NCBI RefSeq assembly: GCF_052116585.1
Contig: NZ_JBQKKT010000012.1
Span: 1 to 64,000, forward strand
Direction: 5' to 3'
DNA from: Luteococcus sp052116585
GTDB taxonomy: Bacteria; Actinomycetota; Actinomycetes; Propionibacteriales; Propionibacteriaceae
DNA length: 64,000 bases
Shown here piece by piece: positions 23,839 through 32,222 of this stretch (position 1 is the first letter of the stretch; each line of letters starts with the position of its first letter). A program made the translations under genes and the position numbers. A model generated the notes under the pieces. The model was given only the letters and a program-made list of their open reading frames with translations, was not told the origin of the DNA and did not search any database.

Positions 23839-24839
23839 GCTGGATCGGCGTGACCCTGGTCACCATCGTCATCATCGTGCTGAGCGCCTTCTTCGTGGCG
23901 GTGGAGTTCAGCCTGATCAACACCAAGCGCCACCGTCTGGAGGACGCGGCCGCCACCTCCGCCTCGGCACGGGCCGCGCTGCGATCCTCGTCGGAACTGA
24001 CCCTGCTGCTGGCCGGATCGCAGCTGGGCATCACCGTCTGCACCCTGGCGCTCGGTGCCATCACCAAGCCCGCCGTGCACCACGCCCTGATGGGGCCGAT
24101 GACCGCGCTCGGCCTGCCCAGCGCGGCCGCAGACGTGGCAGCCTTCCTGCTGGCGCTGGTGATCGTCACCTTCCTGCACCTGGTGGTGGGGGAGATGGCG
24201 CCCAAGTCATGGGCCATCGCGCACCCGGAGAAGTCGGCGATCATGCTGGCGCTGCCCATGCGCGGCTTCCTGTGGTTGACCCGCCCCCTGCTGAAGGGCC
24301 TGAACAGCATGGCCAACTGGTGCGTTCGCAAGGCAGGGGTGGAGCCCGTCGACGAGGTGGACGAGGTGCAGGACCGCGAAGGTCTGCGCTCGCTGGTGGA
24401 ACATTCCACCGACGTCGGCACGCTGGAGCAGGGCTACGGCGAGTCCATCACCTATGTGCTGGACCTGGACACGCTCACCATGGGTTCGCTCGTCGAGGGC
24501 CGGCGCAATGTGCCCACCCAGGTTGCGATGGACGCGACGGTTGCCGACGTGCAGGCCGCGACGCTGCGCGCCGGCCACATGCGGGTGCTGCTGGTGGACG
24601 GGCAGGACGTGGTGGGCGTGGTGCACGTGCGGGACACGCTGTCCGAGCCGGTCGACCGTCCCGCGCGCGAGCTGGCGCACGAGCCCTATGTGGTGGATGT
24701 GGCCAAGCCGCTGCACGTGGCCTTCCAGGAGATGCGTGAGCAGGCCACCCAGCTGGCCGTGGTCACCGAGAATGGACGCTTCGCGGGAGTCGTGACGCTG
24801 TTCGACGTGCTGCCCCGGCTCTTCCCCAAGGCCGCTTGA
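23835..24839 (+). CDS. CNNM-family membrane protein lacking the CorC_HlyC domain
   Basis: A 334-residue paralogue of the preceding protein with the DUF21 membrane domain (FFVAVEFSLINTKRHRLEDAA; LTLLLAGSQLGITVCTLALG) and two CBS domains (AVVTENGRFAGVVTLFDVLPRL at the end). It ends right after the CBS pair, without the CorC_HlyC tail; this is the normal short form of such tandem pairs. It is translationally coupled to the upstream gene. Its stop codon lies inside a 26-bp tandem duplication (24831-24882). Confidence 0.88.
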   Translation: MSWIGVTLVTIVIIVLSAFFVAVEFSLINTKRHRLEDAAATSASARAALRSSSELTLLLAGSQLGITVCTLALGAITKPAVHHALMGPMTALGLPSAAADVAAFLLALVIVTFLHLVVGEMAPKSWAIAHPEKSAIMLALPMRGFLWLTRPLLKGLNSMANWCVRKAGVEPVDEVDEVQDREGLRSLVEHSTDVGTLEQGYGESITYVLDLDTLTMGSLVEGRRNVPTQVAMDATVADVQAATLRAGHMRVLLVDGQDVVGVVHVRDTLSEPVDRPARELAHEPYVVDVAKPLHVAFQEMREQATQLAVVTENGRFAGVVTLFDVLPRLFPKAA

Positions 24840-24933
24840 GGCCGCGACAGGCTCGGGCCGCTTGAGGCCGCGACAGGCTCGGCCATCAGGGCCGAGCCCG
24901 TCGACTGGCCTGCTCCCCGAGCTTGTCGAGGGG
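24831..24933. repeat. 26-bp tandem duplication plus REP-like palindrome
   Basis: A 26-bp unit (GCCGCTTGAGGCCGCGACAG followed by GCTCGG) at 24831-24856 is repeated exactly at 24857-24882 and spans the stop codon of the membrane protein. CCCCGAGCTTGTCGAGGGG at 24915-24933 is a palindrome of the same GAGC(C/T)TGTCGA family found inside tra at 14407-14488. The region lies between convergent genes. Confidence 0.8.
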
Positions 24934-25524
24934 TCAGCTCCACACCCCGGAGCTGCCCCGTCGCCACGAGCCCACCAGATGGGTGTCGACAATTCCCACG
25001 GCCTCCATCAGCGCGAACATCGTCGTCGGCCCCACATGGGCAAAACCCGCCTTCTTCAAGGCCTTGGACAGCGCCACTGATTCGGGGGACTGGCTCGGCA
25101 CCTCGCTGAAGTCCCGTGGGGCGGGGGTGGCCGACGGCTGGAAGCCCCAGATGAAGTCCACCAGTCCGCCCTGCTCCCGCAGCGCAATGGTGGCGCGGGC
25201 ATTGGTGATGGTGGCGTCCACCTTGCGTCGATTGCGCACGATCCCGGCATCGTGGAGCAGACGCTCCCGGTCTGCCGCCCCAAAGCTGGCCACAACCTCG
25301 GGATCGAAGTTGGCGAAGGCCGCGCGGAAGTTCTCCCGTTTTCGCAGGATCGTCGCCCAGCTGAGCCCCGATTGGAAGGCCTCCAGACTCAGGCGCTCGA
25401 ACAGACCCCGTTCGTCGCGCACCGGCATGCCCCACTCAGTGTCGTAGTAGTGCCGCAGCAGCTCGTCATGCGCCGCCCACACGGGACGCGCGAGCCCGTC
25501 GTCGCCCGTGACCAGATCATCCAT
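24934..25524 (-). CDS. tag: DNA-3-methyladenine glycosylase I
   Basis: A 196-residue base-excision repair enzyme that removes 3-methyladenine. Family motifs: YYDTEWGMPVRDERGLFERLSLEAFQSGLSW (about 26-56), IVRNRRKVDATITNA and a C-terminal VGIVDTHLVGSW. In E. coli Tag a zinc site uses an N-terminal Cys and a C-terminal Cys; neither is present here although the His in DTHL remains, so the zinc is probably lost. CACGAT lies six bases before the ATG (leaderless). Confidence 0.9.
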   Translation of the reverse strand: MDDLVTGDDGLARPVWAAHDELLRHYYDTEWGMPVRDERGLFERLSLEAFQSGLSWATILRKRENFRAAFANFDPEVVASFGAADRERLLHDAGIVRNRRKVDATITNARATIALREQGGLVDFIWGFQPSATPAPRDFSEVPSQSPESVALSKALKKAGFAHVGPTTMFALMEAVGIVDTHLVGSWRRGSSGVWS

Positions 25525-25653
25525 GCCCCCATCGTGACAGTGCGGTCCGACACTTTCGTCGGCCGGAAGTCAGGAGAGCCACCGGACAGTGGTGCTGGAC
25601 GACTGCACAATTCGTTCACCTTCTGGTCGCCCGGACTCCCTAGCCTGCGCACC

Positions 25654-26886
25654 ATGTCTGCTGCCCCCACCCTCGCCCGACGACTGGGTCTGACCGACGC
25701 CGTGACGATCGGGCTCGGCTCGATGCTCGGTGCCGGAGTCTTCGCCGCCTTCGCACCGGCCTCCAGGGCCGCCGGCCAGTGGCTGCTGCTCAGCCTGGCG
25801 ATCGCCGCCGTCGTCGCCTACTGCAATGCCACCAGCTCCGCACAGCTCGCCGCCAAATACCCCACCAGCGGCGGCACCTACTTCTACGGACGCGAGGAGC
25901 TGGGGGAGTGGCCGGGCTTCATGGCCGGCTGGTGCTTCGTCATTGGCAAGACGGCCTCCTGTGCCGCCATGGCACTCACCGCCGCGCACTACCTGATCCC
26001 GGAGGACTATCAGACCTATGGCGCGGTGGCGCTGGTCTGGCTCCTGGCCGCTGCCAACCTGCGCGGCGTCACCCGCACCGCCAAGCTGACCCGCATCCTG
26101 GCCGCCATCGTGCTGGTGGTGCTGGCCATCGTCGTGGTGATCGGTTGGACCAGCACACCGCCCGCCCAGCCCCAGCAGCTGGTCAGCAGCCCCTTCGGCG
26201 TCCTGCAAGGGGCGGGGCTGCTCTTCTTCGCCTTCGCCGGCTACGCCCGGATCGCGACGATGGGTGAGGAGGTGGTGGAGCCCGAGCGGACCATCCCGCG
26301 GACCATCGTCCTGGCGCTGGGCATTGCCCTGCTGGTCTACCTGGCGGTTGGTGTCACGCTGGCGCACTTCTTCGGCGACGGAGGAATCGCCGCCCACAGC
26401 GCCCCACTGGCGGCGCTCGTGCAGCAGGCCGGTCAGGGGTGGGCCAGCCCCGTCGTGCGCTTCGGCGCGGGCGCTGCGGCTCTGGGGGCGCTGCTGAACC
26501 TGATGACGGGCATTGGCCGCACCTCGCTGGCGATGGCCCGTGAGGGCGACCTGCCCCGGGGCCTCTCGGTGATCGATCCCACCCACCAGGTTCCCCGACG
26601 TGCCGAGCTGACCCTGGCCATCATCGTCACCGTGCTCGTGCTCACCACCGACCTGCGGGGTGCCATCGGCTTCTCCAGCTTCGGCGTGCTCCTGTACTAC
26701 TTCGTCGCCAATGCCTCCGCCTGGCACCAGAGCGACGGCCGGATGTACCCGCGCATCCTGCAGGGCCTGGGCATGGTGCTCTGCCTCGTGCTGGCCTTCA
26801 CCCTGCCGTGGGGTTCGGTGCTGGCTGGTCTGGCGGTGCTGGCCGTCGGCGTGGTGGGACGTCTGGTGCTGCGGCGTCAGGCATGA
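25654..26886 (+). CDS. APC-family amino acid permease
   Basis: A 410-residue transporter with about eleven or twelve membrane segments. The first helix has the broken GLGSMLGAGVFAAF motif of the amino acid-polyamine-organocation family, and PTSGGTYFYGREELGEWPGF is typical of segments 2-3. Substrate unknown. The ATG at 25654 is preceded by TAGCCT at seven bases, consistent with leaderless transcription; in-frame upstream codons would run into the divergent tag promoter. It converges on the uracil permease gene. Confidence 0.85.
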   Translation: MSAAPTLARRLGLTDAVTIGLGSMLGAGVFAAFAPASRAAGQWLLLSLAIAAVVAYCNATSSAQLAAKYPTSGGTYFYGREELGEWPGFMAGWCFVIGKTASCAAMALTAAHYLIPEDYQTYGAVALVWLLAAANLRGVTRTAKLTRILAAIVLVVLAIVVVIGWTSTPPAQPQQLVSSPFGVLQGAGLLFFAFAGYARIATMGEEVVEPERTIPRTIVLALGIALLVYLAVGVTLAHFFGDGGIAAHSAPLAALVQQAGQGWASPVVRFGAGAAALGALLNLMTGIGRTSLAMAREGDLPRGLSVIDPTHQVPRRAELTLAIIVTVLVLTTDLRGAIGFSSFGVLLYYFVANASAWHQSDGRMYPRILQGLGMVLCLVLAFTLPWGSVLAGLAVLAVGVVGRLVLRRQA

Positions 26887-27099
26887 GGCCCACCGGCCCG
26901 TCGCGAGGCAGCGTCCGCGGCGGTACCAGTGCCGGTCCGGCGGAATCGGACATCCCCACGGCCGTCGGCTGACGAAAACAGATGCATATCGACCCCTCCA
27001 GTGCATTTGGTGCACTGGAGGGGTCGATATGCATCTGTTTCTGGCGGGGAGGAGGTGGCAGACGAGGCCGGCGGCGTCAGGCCTGAGGCCCACCGGCCC
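26871..27099. repeat. 29-bp direct repeats exactly 200 bp apart
   Basis: Positions 26871-26899 and 27071-27099 are the same sequence (starting GCGGCGTCAGGC) with one mismatch. The left copy contains the end and stop codon of the APC permease gene; the right copy lies before the end of the uracil permease gene. They bracket the large hairpin at 26976-27040, so the 200-bp block looks like a duplication or an inserted cassette. Confidence 0.85.
26976..27040. terminator. 30-bp perfect hairpin between convergent permease genes
   Basis: Arm 26976-27005 is the exact reverse complement of 27011-27040, with the loop TTTGG. Both strands end in a U-run-like TGTTT after the stem, so it can act as a bidirectional terminator. 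It is far longer than a terminator requires and its core (GATGCATATCGACCCCTCCA) is unlike neighbouring DNA, so a mobile or repeated element is also possible. Confidence 0.75.
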
Positions 27100-27110
27100 A
27101 CCCCACCGGC

Positions 27111-28589
27111 TCAACCCAGCGGGCTCTGCAGCTTCTTGCTCGGGTCGTACTTCTCGTACGGCTCGTCCTGTTCGCCCTCCACCGTGTAGATGCCGGGGGC
27201 ATCCAGCACCAGGTTGGAGCCGCCGGCGGCGTCCGAGAGGTACTTCGGGGCAATCGCCCGGGCGGCGTGCCACAGCGCGACGGTGGCGATGGTTCCCAGC
27301 GCGATGCCGCCCAGCGTGAAGTTCTCGCCGAAGTGGAGGCTGACGTCGCCGACGCCGATGATGATGCCCGCGGAGACGGGGACCAGGTTCACGGGGTTGC
27401 CGAAGTCCACCCCGTTCTCCTTCCAGATCTTGGCGCCCAGCAGGCCGATCATGCCGTACAGCACCACGCAGATGCCGCCCAGCACACCGCCCGGGGTGGC
27501 CGAGATGACGGCGCCGAACTTGGGTGAGAACCCAAAGCCGATCGCCACCAGGGCTGCCACCACGTAGGCGGCGGTGGAGTAGACGCGCGTCGCGGCCATC
27601 ACGCCGATGTTCTCCGCATAGGTGGTGGTGGGGCCGGCGCCCGCACCGGTGGCGATCATCGAGGTCAGGCCGTCGGCGATGATCGCGGTGCCCATCTGGT
27701 CGTCGAGGTTCTTGCCGGTCATCTCCGCGACGGCCTTCACATGCCCGGTGTTCTCCGCAATCAGGGCGATGACGACGGGCAGCGCCACCAGGATGAAGGC
27801 CAGGTTGAACTGGGGCAGGTGGAAGCCCAGCACATTGTCGCTGGCGCCATAGGTCCAGCCCGCCAGGTCGGTGACCGGTGGCAGCCCGAACCAGTCGGCC
27901 TGGCGCACATTGGTCCAGTCCACCCGGAAGGCCTCGACGGTCTTGCCGTCGACCATGCGGCTGACCGGCCCGAAGGCCTGGTCGAAGACGGCGCTCAGCA
28001 GGTAGCCGAAGACGAGCGAGAGGAAGATGGCGATGCGTCCCAGGAAACCCCGCAGGCCGACGCTGAGGAAGACCACCACCAGCATCACGATGAAGGCGGT
28101 CCACTGGTCCTGGGGCCAGTAGGTCTTGGCCACGACGGGTGCCAGGTTGAAACCGATGAGCATCACGACGGCGCCGGTGACCACGGGCGGCAGCAGCCGG
28201 TGGATCACCCGGGCGCCCGCGATGTGGATCACCACACCCACCAGCAGCAGCGCCAGGCCGACGCACAGCAGCGCGCCCGAGACCTGGGCCGGATTGCCGC
28301 CCATGCCGTAGATGGCCGTTGCGACACCGACGAAACTCGCGGAGCTGCCCAGGTAGCTGGGCACCCGGTTGCGGGTGAGCGCCAGGAAGATCAGCGTCGC
28401 AACGCCGCTCATCATGACCGCCAGCTGCGGGTTGAGCCCCATCAACAACGGGAAGACGAAGGTGGCGCCGAACATGGCCACCACGTGCTGGGCGCCGAGC
28501 CCAATCGTCTTGCCCCAGCTGAGGCGTTCGTCGGGGGCCACCACGGCCCCGGGCTTGAGTTCTCCGTTGCCGTGCAGCTTCCAGATCAC
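27111..28589 (-). CDS. uraA: uracil permease (NCS2 family)
   Basis: A 492-residue proton-coupled nucleobase transporter with about fourteen membrane spans. Markers of the NCS2 family: GLGAQHVVAMFGATFVFPLL in the first helix, PPVVTGAVVMLIG, VALPVVIALIAENTGHVKAVAEMTGKNLDDQ (the substrate-binding Glu region) and GAGAGPTTTYAENIGV. The GTG at 28589 has AGGAGA six bases upstream; TACAAT at 28629-28634 (minus strand) is a good -10, leaving a leader of about 33 bases with a GGACGCG/CGCGTCC hairpin that could be regulatory. Confidence 0.9.
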   Translation of the reverse strand: MIWKLHGNGELKPGAVVAPDERLSWGKTIGLGAQHVVAMFGATFVFPLLMGLNPQLAVMMSGVATLIFLALTRNRVPSYLGSSASFVGVATAIYGMGGNPAQVSGALLCVGLALLLVGVVIHIAGARVIHRLLPPVVTGAVVMLIGFNLAPVVAKTYWPQDQWTAFIVMLVVVFLSVGLRGFLGRIAIFLSLVFGYLLSAVFDQAFGPVSRMVDGKTVEAFRVDWTNVRQADWFGLPPVTDLAGWTYGASDNVLGFHLPQFNLAFILVALPVVIALIAENTGHVKAVAEMTGKNLDDQMGTAIIADGLTSMIATGAGAGPTTTYAENIGVMAATRVYSTAAYVVAALVAIGFGFSPKFGAVISATPGGVLGGICVVLYGMIGLLGAKIWKENGVDFGNPVNLVPVSAGIIIGVGDVSLHFGENFTLGGIALGTIATVALWHAARAIAPKYLSDAAGGSNLVLDAPGIYTVEGEQDEPYEKYDPSKKLQSPLG

Positions 28590-28713
28590 GCGAGGTCTCC
28601 TGATTCCGGACGCGTCCGCGTCCGCCCCATTGTAGGGAGGGCGGCCGTGGGCGGCGCGACCCGGCGTGGCACTGCGAGCTGCGCGGAGACTGCGTCGGGT
28701 TGGCTGCCGGCGA

Positions 28714-30321
28714 TCAGATCCAGCTCTTGAACCACATCCTGGCCAGCCACTGCTTCCGAGTGAGCAGGCCGTCGGTGAGGATCGGGTAGATGAAGGCGAA
28801 GTTCGCCGCCACCAGGGCAATCGCGCCGCCTGCCAGCAGGGAGCCGCGTCGACGGTGGGGTCCGTCGGCGGGACCGATCAGTCGGCCCAGCCACATCGAC
28901 AGGATGATCACGGTGAACGGGATGATGCAGATCGCGTAGAAGAAGAAGAGCGGCCGGTCGGCGTAGCGGAACCACGGAAGGTAGGTGCTGGCCATGGCCA
29001 GGATCGGCAGGCCGAAGCGCCAGTCGCGGCCCGCGATCCACACGACGATGCCCGCGATTAGCGCGATGGCTGCCATCCACCACAGGATCGGCGTGCCGGC
29101 GCCAGAGATCACGCGCAGGCAGGTGTCATTGACGGCCTGACAACCGTCGACGCCCGGCTTGATGTCGTTGACGGCGTCGATGCCGATCGGACGGGCCATC
29201 ACCAGCCAGCCCCACGGGTTCGCCTCGTAGGTGTGGGTGGCGTTCATCATGCCCTCACCGGTGTGGAAGTTGTACATGTCCACGTGGTAGTGCCACAGCG
29301 AGGCCAGCGGTGCGCCGAAGAGCTTCACGGTCCAGTGGTCGGGGTGCTCGGCGCCCCAGCCGCGGCCCCACCCGCCGTGGGTGGTCAACCATCCGGTCCA
29401 GGTGGCCAGGTAGACGGGCAGCGCCACCACCACCAGGTGGACGAAGGCGGGCAGCCCGTCGCGCAGGATCGACTGGACGGCACGGGGTCCCGCGCCGGCA
29501 AGGCGACGAGTGTTCCAGTCCCACACGACGGACAGGATGCCCATCGTCGCCAGCACGAACAGGGAATTCCACTTCACGGCGACGGCGAGCCCGAACAGGA
29601 TGCCGGCGGTGAAACGCCAGGGCCGCCACAACAACGCAGGGCCGAACTGACCACCCAGATCGGGGTGGCCGGTGCGGGTCAGGTGGGCCGCGAGCCGGTG
29701 GCGGAACCAGTCCCGGTCGGCCGCGACGCAGGCAACACCGCAGACGATGAAGAGCGCCTGGAAGATGTCGAGCAGCCCGATCCGGCTCATCGTGAAGGCC
29801 AGGCCGTCCAAGCTGAGCAGCACGCCGGCAATGGCGCCCACCAGGGTCGATCGGGACAGTCGTCGGGCCAGCCGGATCGTGGCGAGCACCAGCAGTGAAC
29901 CCGCCACGAGTGAGCTGAATCGCCAGCCAAAGGAGTTCATGCCGAAGAAGTGCTCACCCACCGCGATCAGCCACTTGCCCAGCGGCGGGTGCACGACGAA
30001 GGACGCGGTGGCATTCCACCCGTCGGTCATGCCCTGGGCGATGGCGTCGTTGATCTTGGTCTTGGTGCCGGGATGGACGTCCGGCCAGGTTCCCTCGTAG
30101 CCCAGGTGGAGCATCGTCCAGGCTTCCTTGGGGTAGTAGGTCTCGTCGAAGACCAGGTTCTTGGGCCGGGCGAGGTCAACCAGACGCAGCACGAAGGCGA
30201 AGGCCGTGATGCCCAGTGCCACCAGCCAGCTGGTGAGCCGGTCTGGGCCAGGTCCGTCGCTGAGCTGTTCGATCACGCTGGCGCGAGGGCGCTGGCTGGG
30301 CAGGGCGGTGGCGTCGGTCAC
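28714..30321 (-). CDS. pmt: dolichyl-phosphate-mannose-type protein O-mannosyltransferase
   Basis: A 535-residue multi-span membrane enzyme of GT39 that transfers mannose from polyprenyl-phosphate-mannose to Ser/Thr of exported proteins. Hallmarks: the first external loop has the acidic pair FDETYYPKEAW (about residues 58-68) and VVHPPLGKWLIAVGEHFFG. It is next to rsmI, as in mycobacteria. The adjacent LPXTG surface protein, with Thr/Ala/Pro-rich segments, is a plausible substrate (inference). TAGGAT six bases before the GTG suggests leaderless transcription. Confidence 0.9.
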   Translation of the reverse strand: MTDATALPSQRPRASVIEQLSDGPGPDRLTSWLVALGITAFAFVLRLVDLARPKNLVFDETYYPKEAWTMLHLGYEGTWPDVHPGTKTKINDAIAQGMTDGWNATASFVVHPPLGKWLIAVGEHFFGMNSFGWRFSSLVAGSLLVLATIRLARRLSRSTLVGAIAGVLLSLDGLAFTMSRIGLLDIFQALFIVCGVACVAADRDWFRHRLAAHLTRTGHPDLGGQFGPALLWRPWRFTAGILFGLAVAVKWNSLFVLATMGILSVVWDWNTRRLAGAGPRAVQSILRDGLPAFVHLVVVALPVYLATWTGWLTTHGGWGRGWGAEHPDHWTVKLFGAPLASLWHYHVDMYNFHTGEGMMNATHTYEANPWGWLVMARPIGIDAVNDIKPGVDGCQAVNDTCLRVISGAGTPILWWMAAIALIAGIVVWIAGRDWRFGLPILAMASTYLPWFRYADRPLFFFYAICIIPFTVIILSMWLGRLIGPADGPHRRRGSLLAGGAIALVAANFAFIYPILTDGLLTRKQWLARMWFKSWI

Positions 30322-30353
30322 GCGCCCATCCTAGGTTGCCGGCCTACAAATGG

Positions 30354-30388
30354 GTCGGACCCGACCGCTGGGGGCGATCGGGTCCGAC
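30354..30388 (-). terminator. terminator of the surface protein gene
   Basis: GTCGGACCCGA at 30354-30364 pairs with TCGGGTCCGAC at 30378-30388 (11 bp, 13-base loop), located 16 bases after the stop of the minus-strand surface protein gene and followed on that strand by CCCATTTG. Confidence 0.7.
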
Positions 30389-30403
30389 GGAGAGGGTCAG
30401 GTC

Positions 30404-32029
30404 TCAGAAGCGCATGCGACGGGCAGCCACGGAGGCTCCGACGAAGCTGAGCGCCATCAGGGTCATGCCCGCAGCAGAGACACCGCTGGCGCCGGTGTCA
30501 CCCGTCGACGGCAGGTGGTTCGGGCGGGGCATCTCCTGGGCCGGTGCCTCGGGGGTCTCCGGGGTCTGCGGCAGCGGCAGGTCGGGCACCGGGGTCTCGA
30601 CGGGAGTCGGCTCCGGGGTGGGCTCGGGCGTCGGCTCCGGGGTGAGCTCGGGCGTGGGCTCCGGGGTGGGCTCGGGCGTGGGCTCAGGGGTGGGCTCGGG
30701 CGTGGGCTCAGGGGTGGGCTCGGGCGTGGGCTCGGGCGTCGGCTCGGGCGTGGGCTCGGGCGTCGGCTCGGGCGTGGGCTCCGGCGTGGGCTCCGGGGTC
30801 GGCTTCACCGGGGTACGACCGTCGGCGTCACCGCCGCCTTCCCACATGTTCACGGTGGCCTCCGAGCCCTGGGTCTTCTCCAGCGTGGTCACGGTGCCCT
30901 TGTCGGTCCACTCGGTCATGCTGCTGTCGGTGACCTTCACCGGGAACAGGATGCGGGCGGAGGTGCCCTTGGGCAGCGTGATGGTGCCGGACAGCGTGTC
31001 GGCATCGCAGTCGGTCACGGTGGCCTTGGTGCCATAGGCCAGGTTCTCCGGGTCGCCCCAGGCATCGGTCTCGGTCCAGGTCTGGACGAATGGCGAGACG
31101 GGGCAGGCGAAGGCCTGGCCCGCGCTGGTGAGCTGGTCGCTCCAGGTGTAGAGCTGGTTGTCCGTGGTGGCGGCCGGCAGCTGCAGCGTGATCATCAGCT
31201 GGCCATCGACGTCGTACCAGCCCCACTTGCCCAGGTGCGTGGGCATCTGGTCGCAGTCGGGGCACTCCACCATCTGGATGGGCGTGCGGCTGGTCTTGCC
31301 ATTGACGTCCCACACGAACTCCTGGGTGGTGCCCGGCTGGGCGGTGCCCTGGACCGTGGCCTTCAGCCAGCCCGAGAGGGTCACGTCGGTGTGGGTCTCG
31401 ACGAAGTCGGTCAGCGTCACGACGATGCGGCCGTCGGTGACGGTCATCGTGGCCGCCTGGATGCCGCCGGGCGTGTTGAGCGAGAAGGTGGAGCCGTTGG
31501 GGACCGACAGGCCCTCCGGGACGGCAAAGCTGAACTGGTCGCCTGCGCAGTGGCCGTCGGAGATGGCGCCGCTGAACTTGAAGCTCACGCGCTCCCAGGC
31601 CTGGACGTCGGTGGACTTGTCCACGGTGACGGTCATCGGGTCGGTCACGGGCGACGGGGTGCAGGTGGCGTCGGCAGCAGCCTTCATCTCCGGCTGAGCG
31701 GCCGCGGTGGTGGCAGGAGCGGTGGGCGCCAGGGTGGTCGCAACGGCAGCCGGAGCCTCGCTGGCCGTGGCCTGCGTGGTGGCAGCAGGCGCGGCGGTGG
31801 TGGCATCGGCGGTGGGCGCCCCGCTGGGCGCCGGCGCGGCCTCGGTGGTGGCAGCGGCGGCCTCGGTGGCCACGGGCGTGGCGGGCGAGGAGGCCTCGGC
31901 GGTGATCGCAGTGGTGTCCACCACATCGTCGGCGGCGAAGGCCGGTGCCAGAGCGATGCTGGTGCTTGCCAGGCCAAGAACGGCCGCAACCGCCAGGCCG
32001 GAGCGCTTGCGCGCAGAGCTGGAGTGCAT
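30404..32029 (-). CDS. LPXTG-anchored surface protein with (TPEP)n stalk
   Basis: A 541-residue secreted wall protein. A signal peptide (KRSGLAVAAVLGLASTSIALAPAFA, first 32 residues) is followed by a Thr/Ala/Pro-rich linker (about 33-110) and an adhesin-like beta domain (about 115-400) with four or more cysteines (CTPSPVTDP, HCAGDQF, VECPDCDQM, FACPVS, VTDCDAD). Then comes a stalk of about fifteen TPEP units and a sorting signal: LPSTG, a hydrophobic helix (MTLMALSFVGASVA) and a basic tail. A sortase not in the window would attach it. The ATG at 32029 has GGGGGAAA upstream, within a leader built of GGGG-loop hairpins. Ligand unknown. Confidence 0.85.
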   Translation of the reverse strand: MHSSSARKRSGLAVAAVLGLASTSIALAPAFAADDVVDTTAITAEASSPATPVATEAAAATTEAAPAPSGAPTADATTAAPAATTQATASEAPAAVATTLAPTAPATTAAAQPEMKAAADATCTPSPVTDPMTVTVDKSTDVQAWERVSFKFSGAISDGHCAGDQFSFAVPEGLSVPNGSTFSLNTPGGIQAATMTVTDGRIVVTLTDFVETHTDVTLSGWLKATVQGTAQPGTTQEFVWDVNGKTSRTPIQMVECPDCDQMPTHLGKWGWYDVDGQLMITLQLPAATTDNQLYTWSDQLTSAGQAFACPVSPFVQTWTETDAWGDPENLAYGTKATVTDCDADTLSGTITLPKGTSARILFPVKVTDSSMTEWTDKGTVTTLEKTQGSEATVNMWEGGGDADGRTPVKPTPEPTPEPTPEPTPEPTPEPTPEPTPEPTPEPTPEPTPEPTPEPTPEPTPELTPEPTPEPTPEPTPVETPVPDLPLPQTPETPEAPAQEMPRPNHLPSTGDTGASGVSAAGMTLMALSFVGASVAARRMRF

Positions 32030-32100
32030 TGAATTTCCCCCGAAAAATAGGTCGTTGACATCTCCCCAGATGTCGCGCTTCCCCCCGGAAGCATGCTCGA
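32030..32100 (-). promoter_or_regulatory. leader with three GGGG-loop hairpins upstream of the surface gene
   Basis: On the minus strand: GCTTCC-GGGG-GGAAGC (32092 to 32077), GACATCT-GGGG-AGATGTC (32074 to 32057) and TTTC-GGGG-GAAA (32045 to 32034). The last covers the Shine-Dalgarno four bases from the ATG. TAGTGT (plus-strand 32102-32107) is a possible -10, which would make the leader start just before the first hairpin. The design suggests control of translation by an RNA-binding factor; hairpins of the same type fill 63776-63946. Confidence 0.65.
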
Positions 32101-32222
32101 ACACTAGGCACGACTCCGGGTCTGATGACAGGCAGATTTCGGGATGAGGGTCTTCCTTGGGGAAGTCTTCAGCAACTGAGTGACCAAGGTCACCTGATGG
32201 CGGGACAGTCCACAATGGAAGG

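Noticed and set aside
25570..28266. Long minus-strand open frame of about 900 codons across the APC and uracil permease region
   Set aside because: It is a shadow frame passing through the hairpin and two real genes; no family motif.
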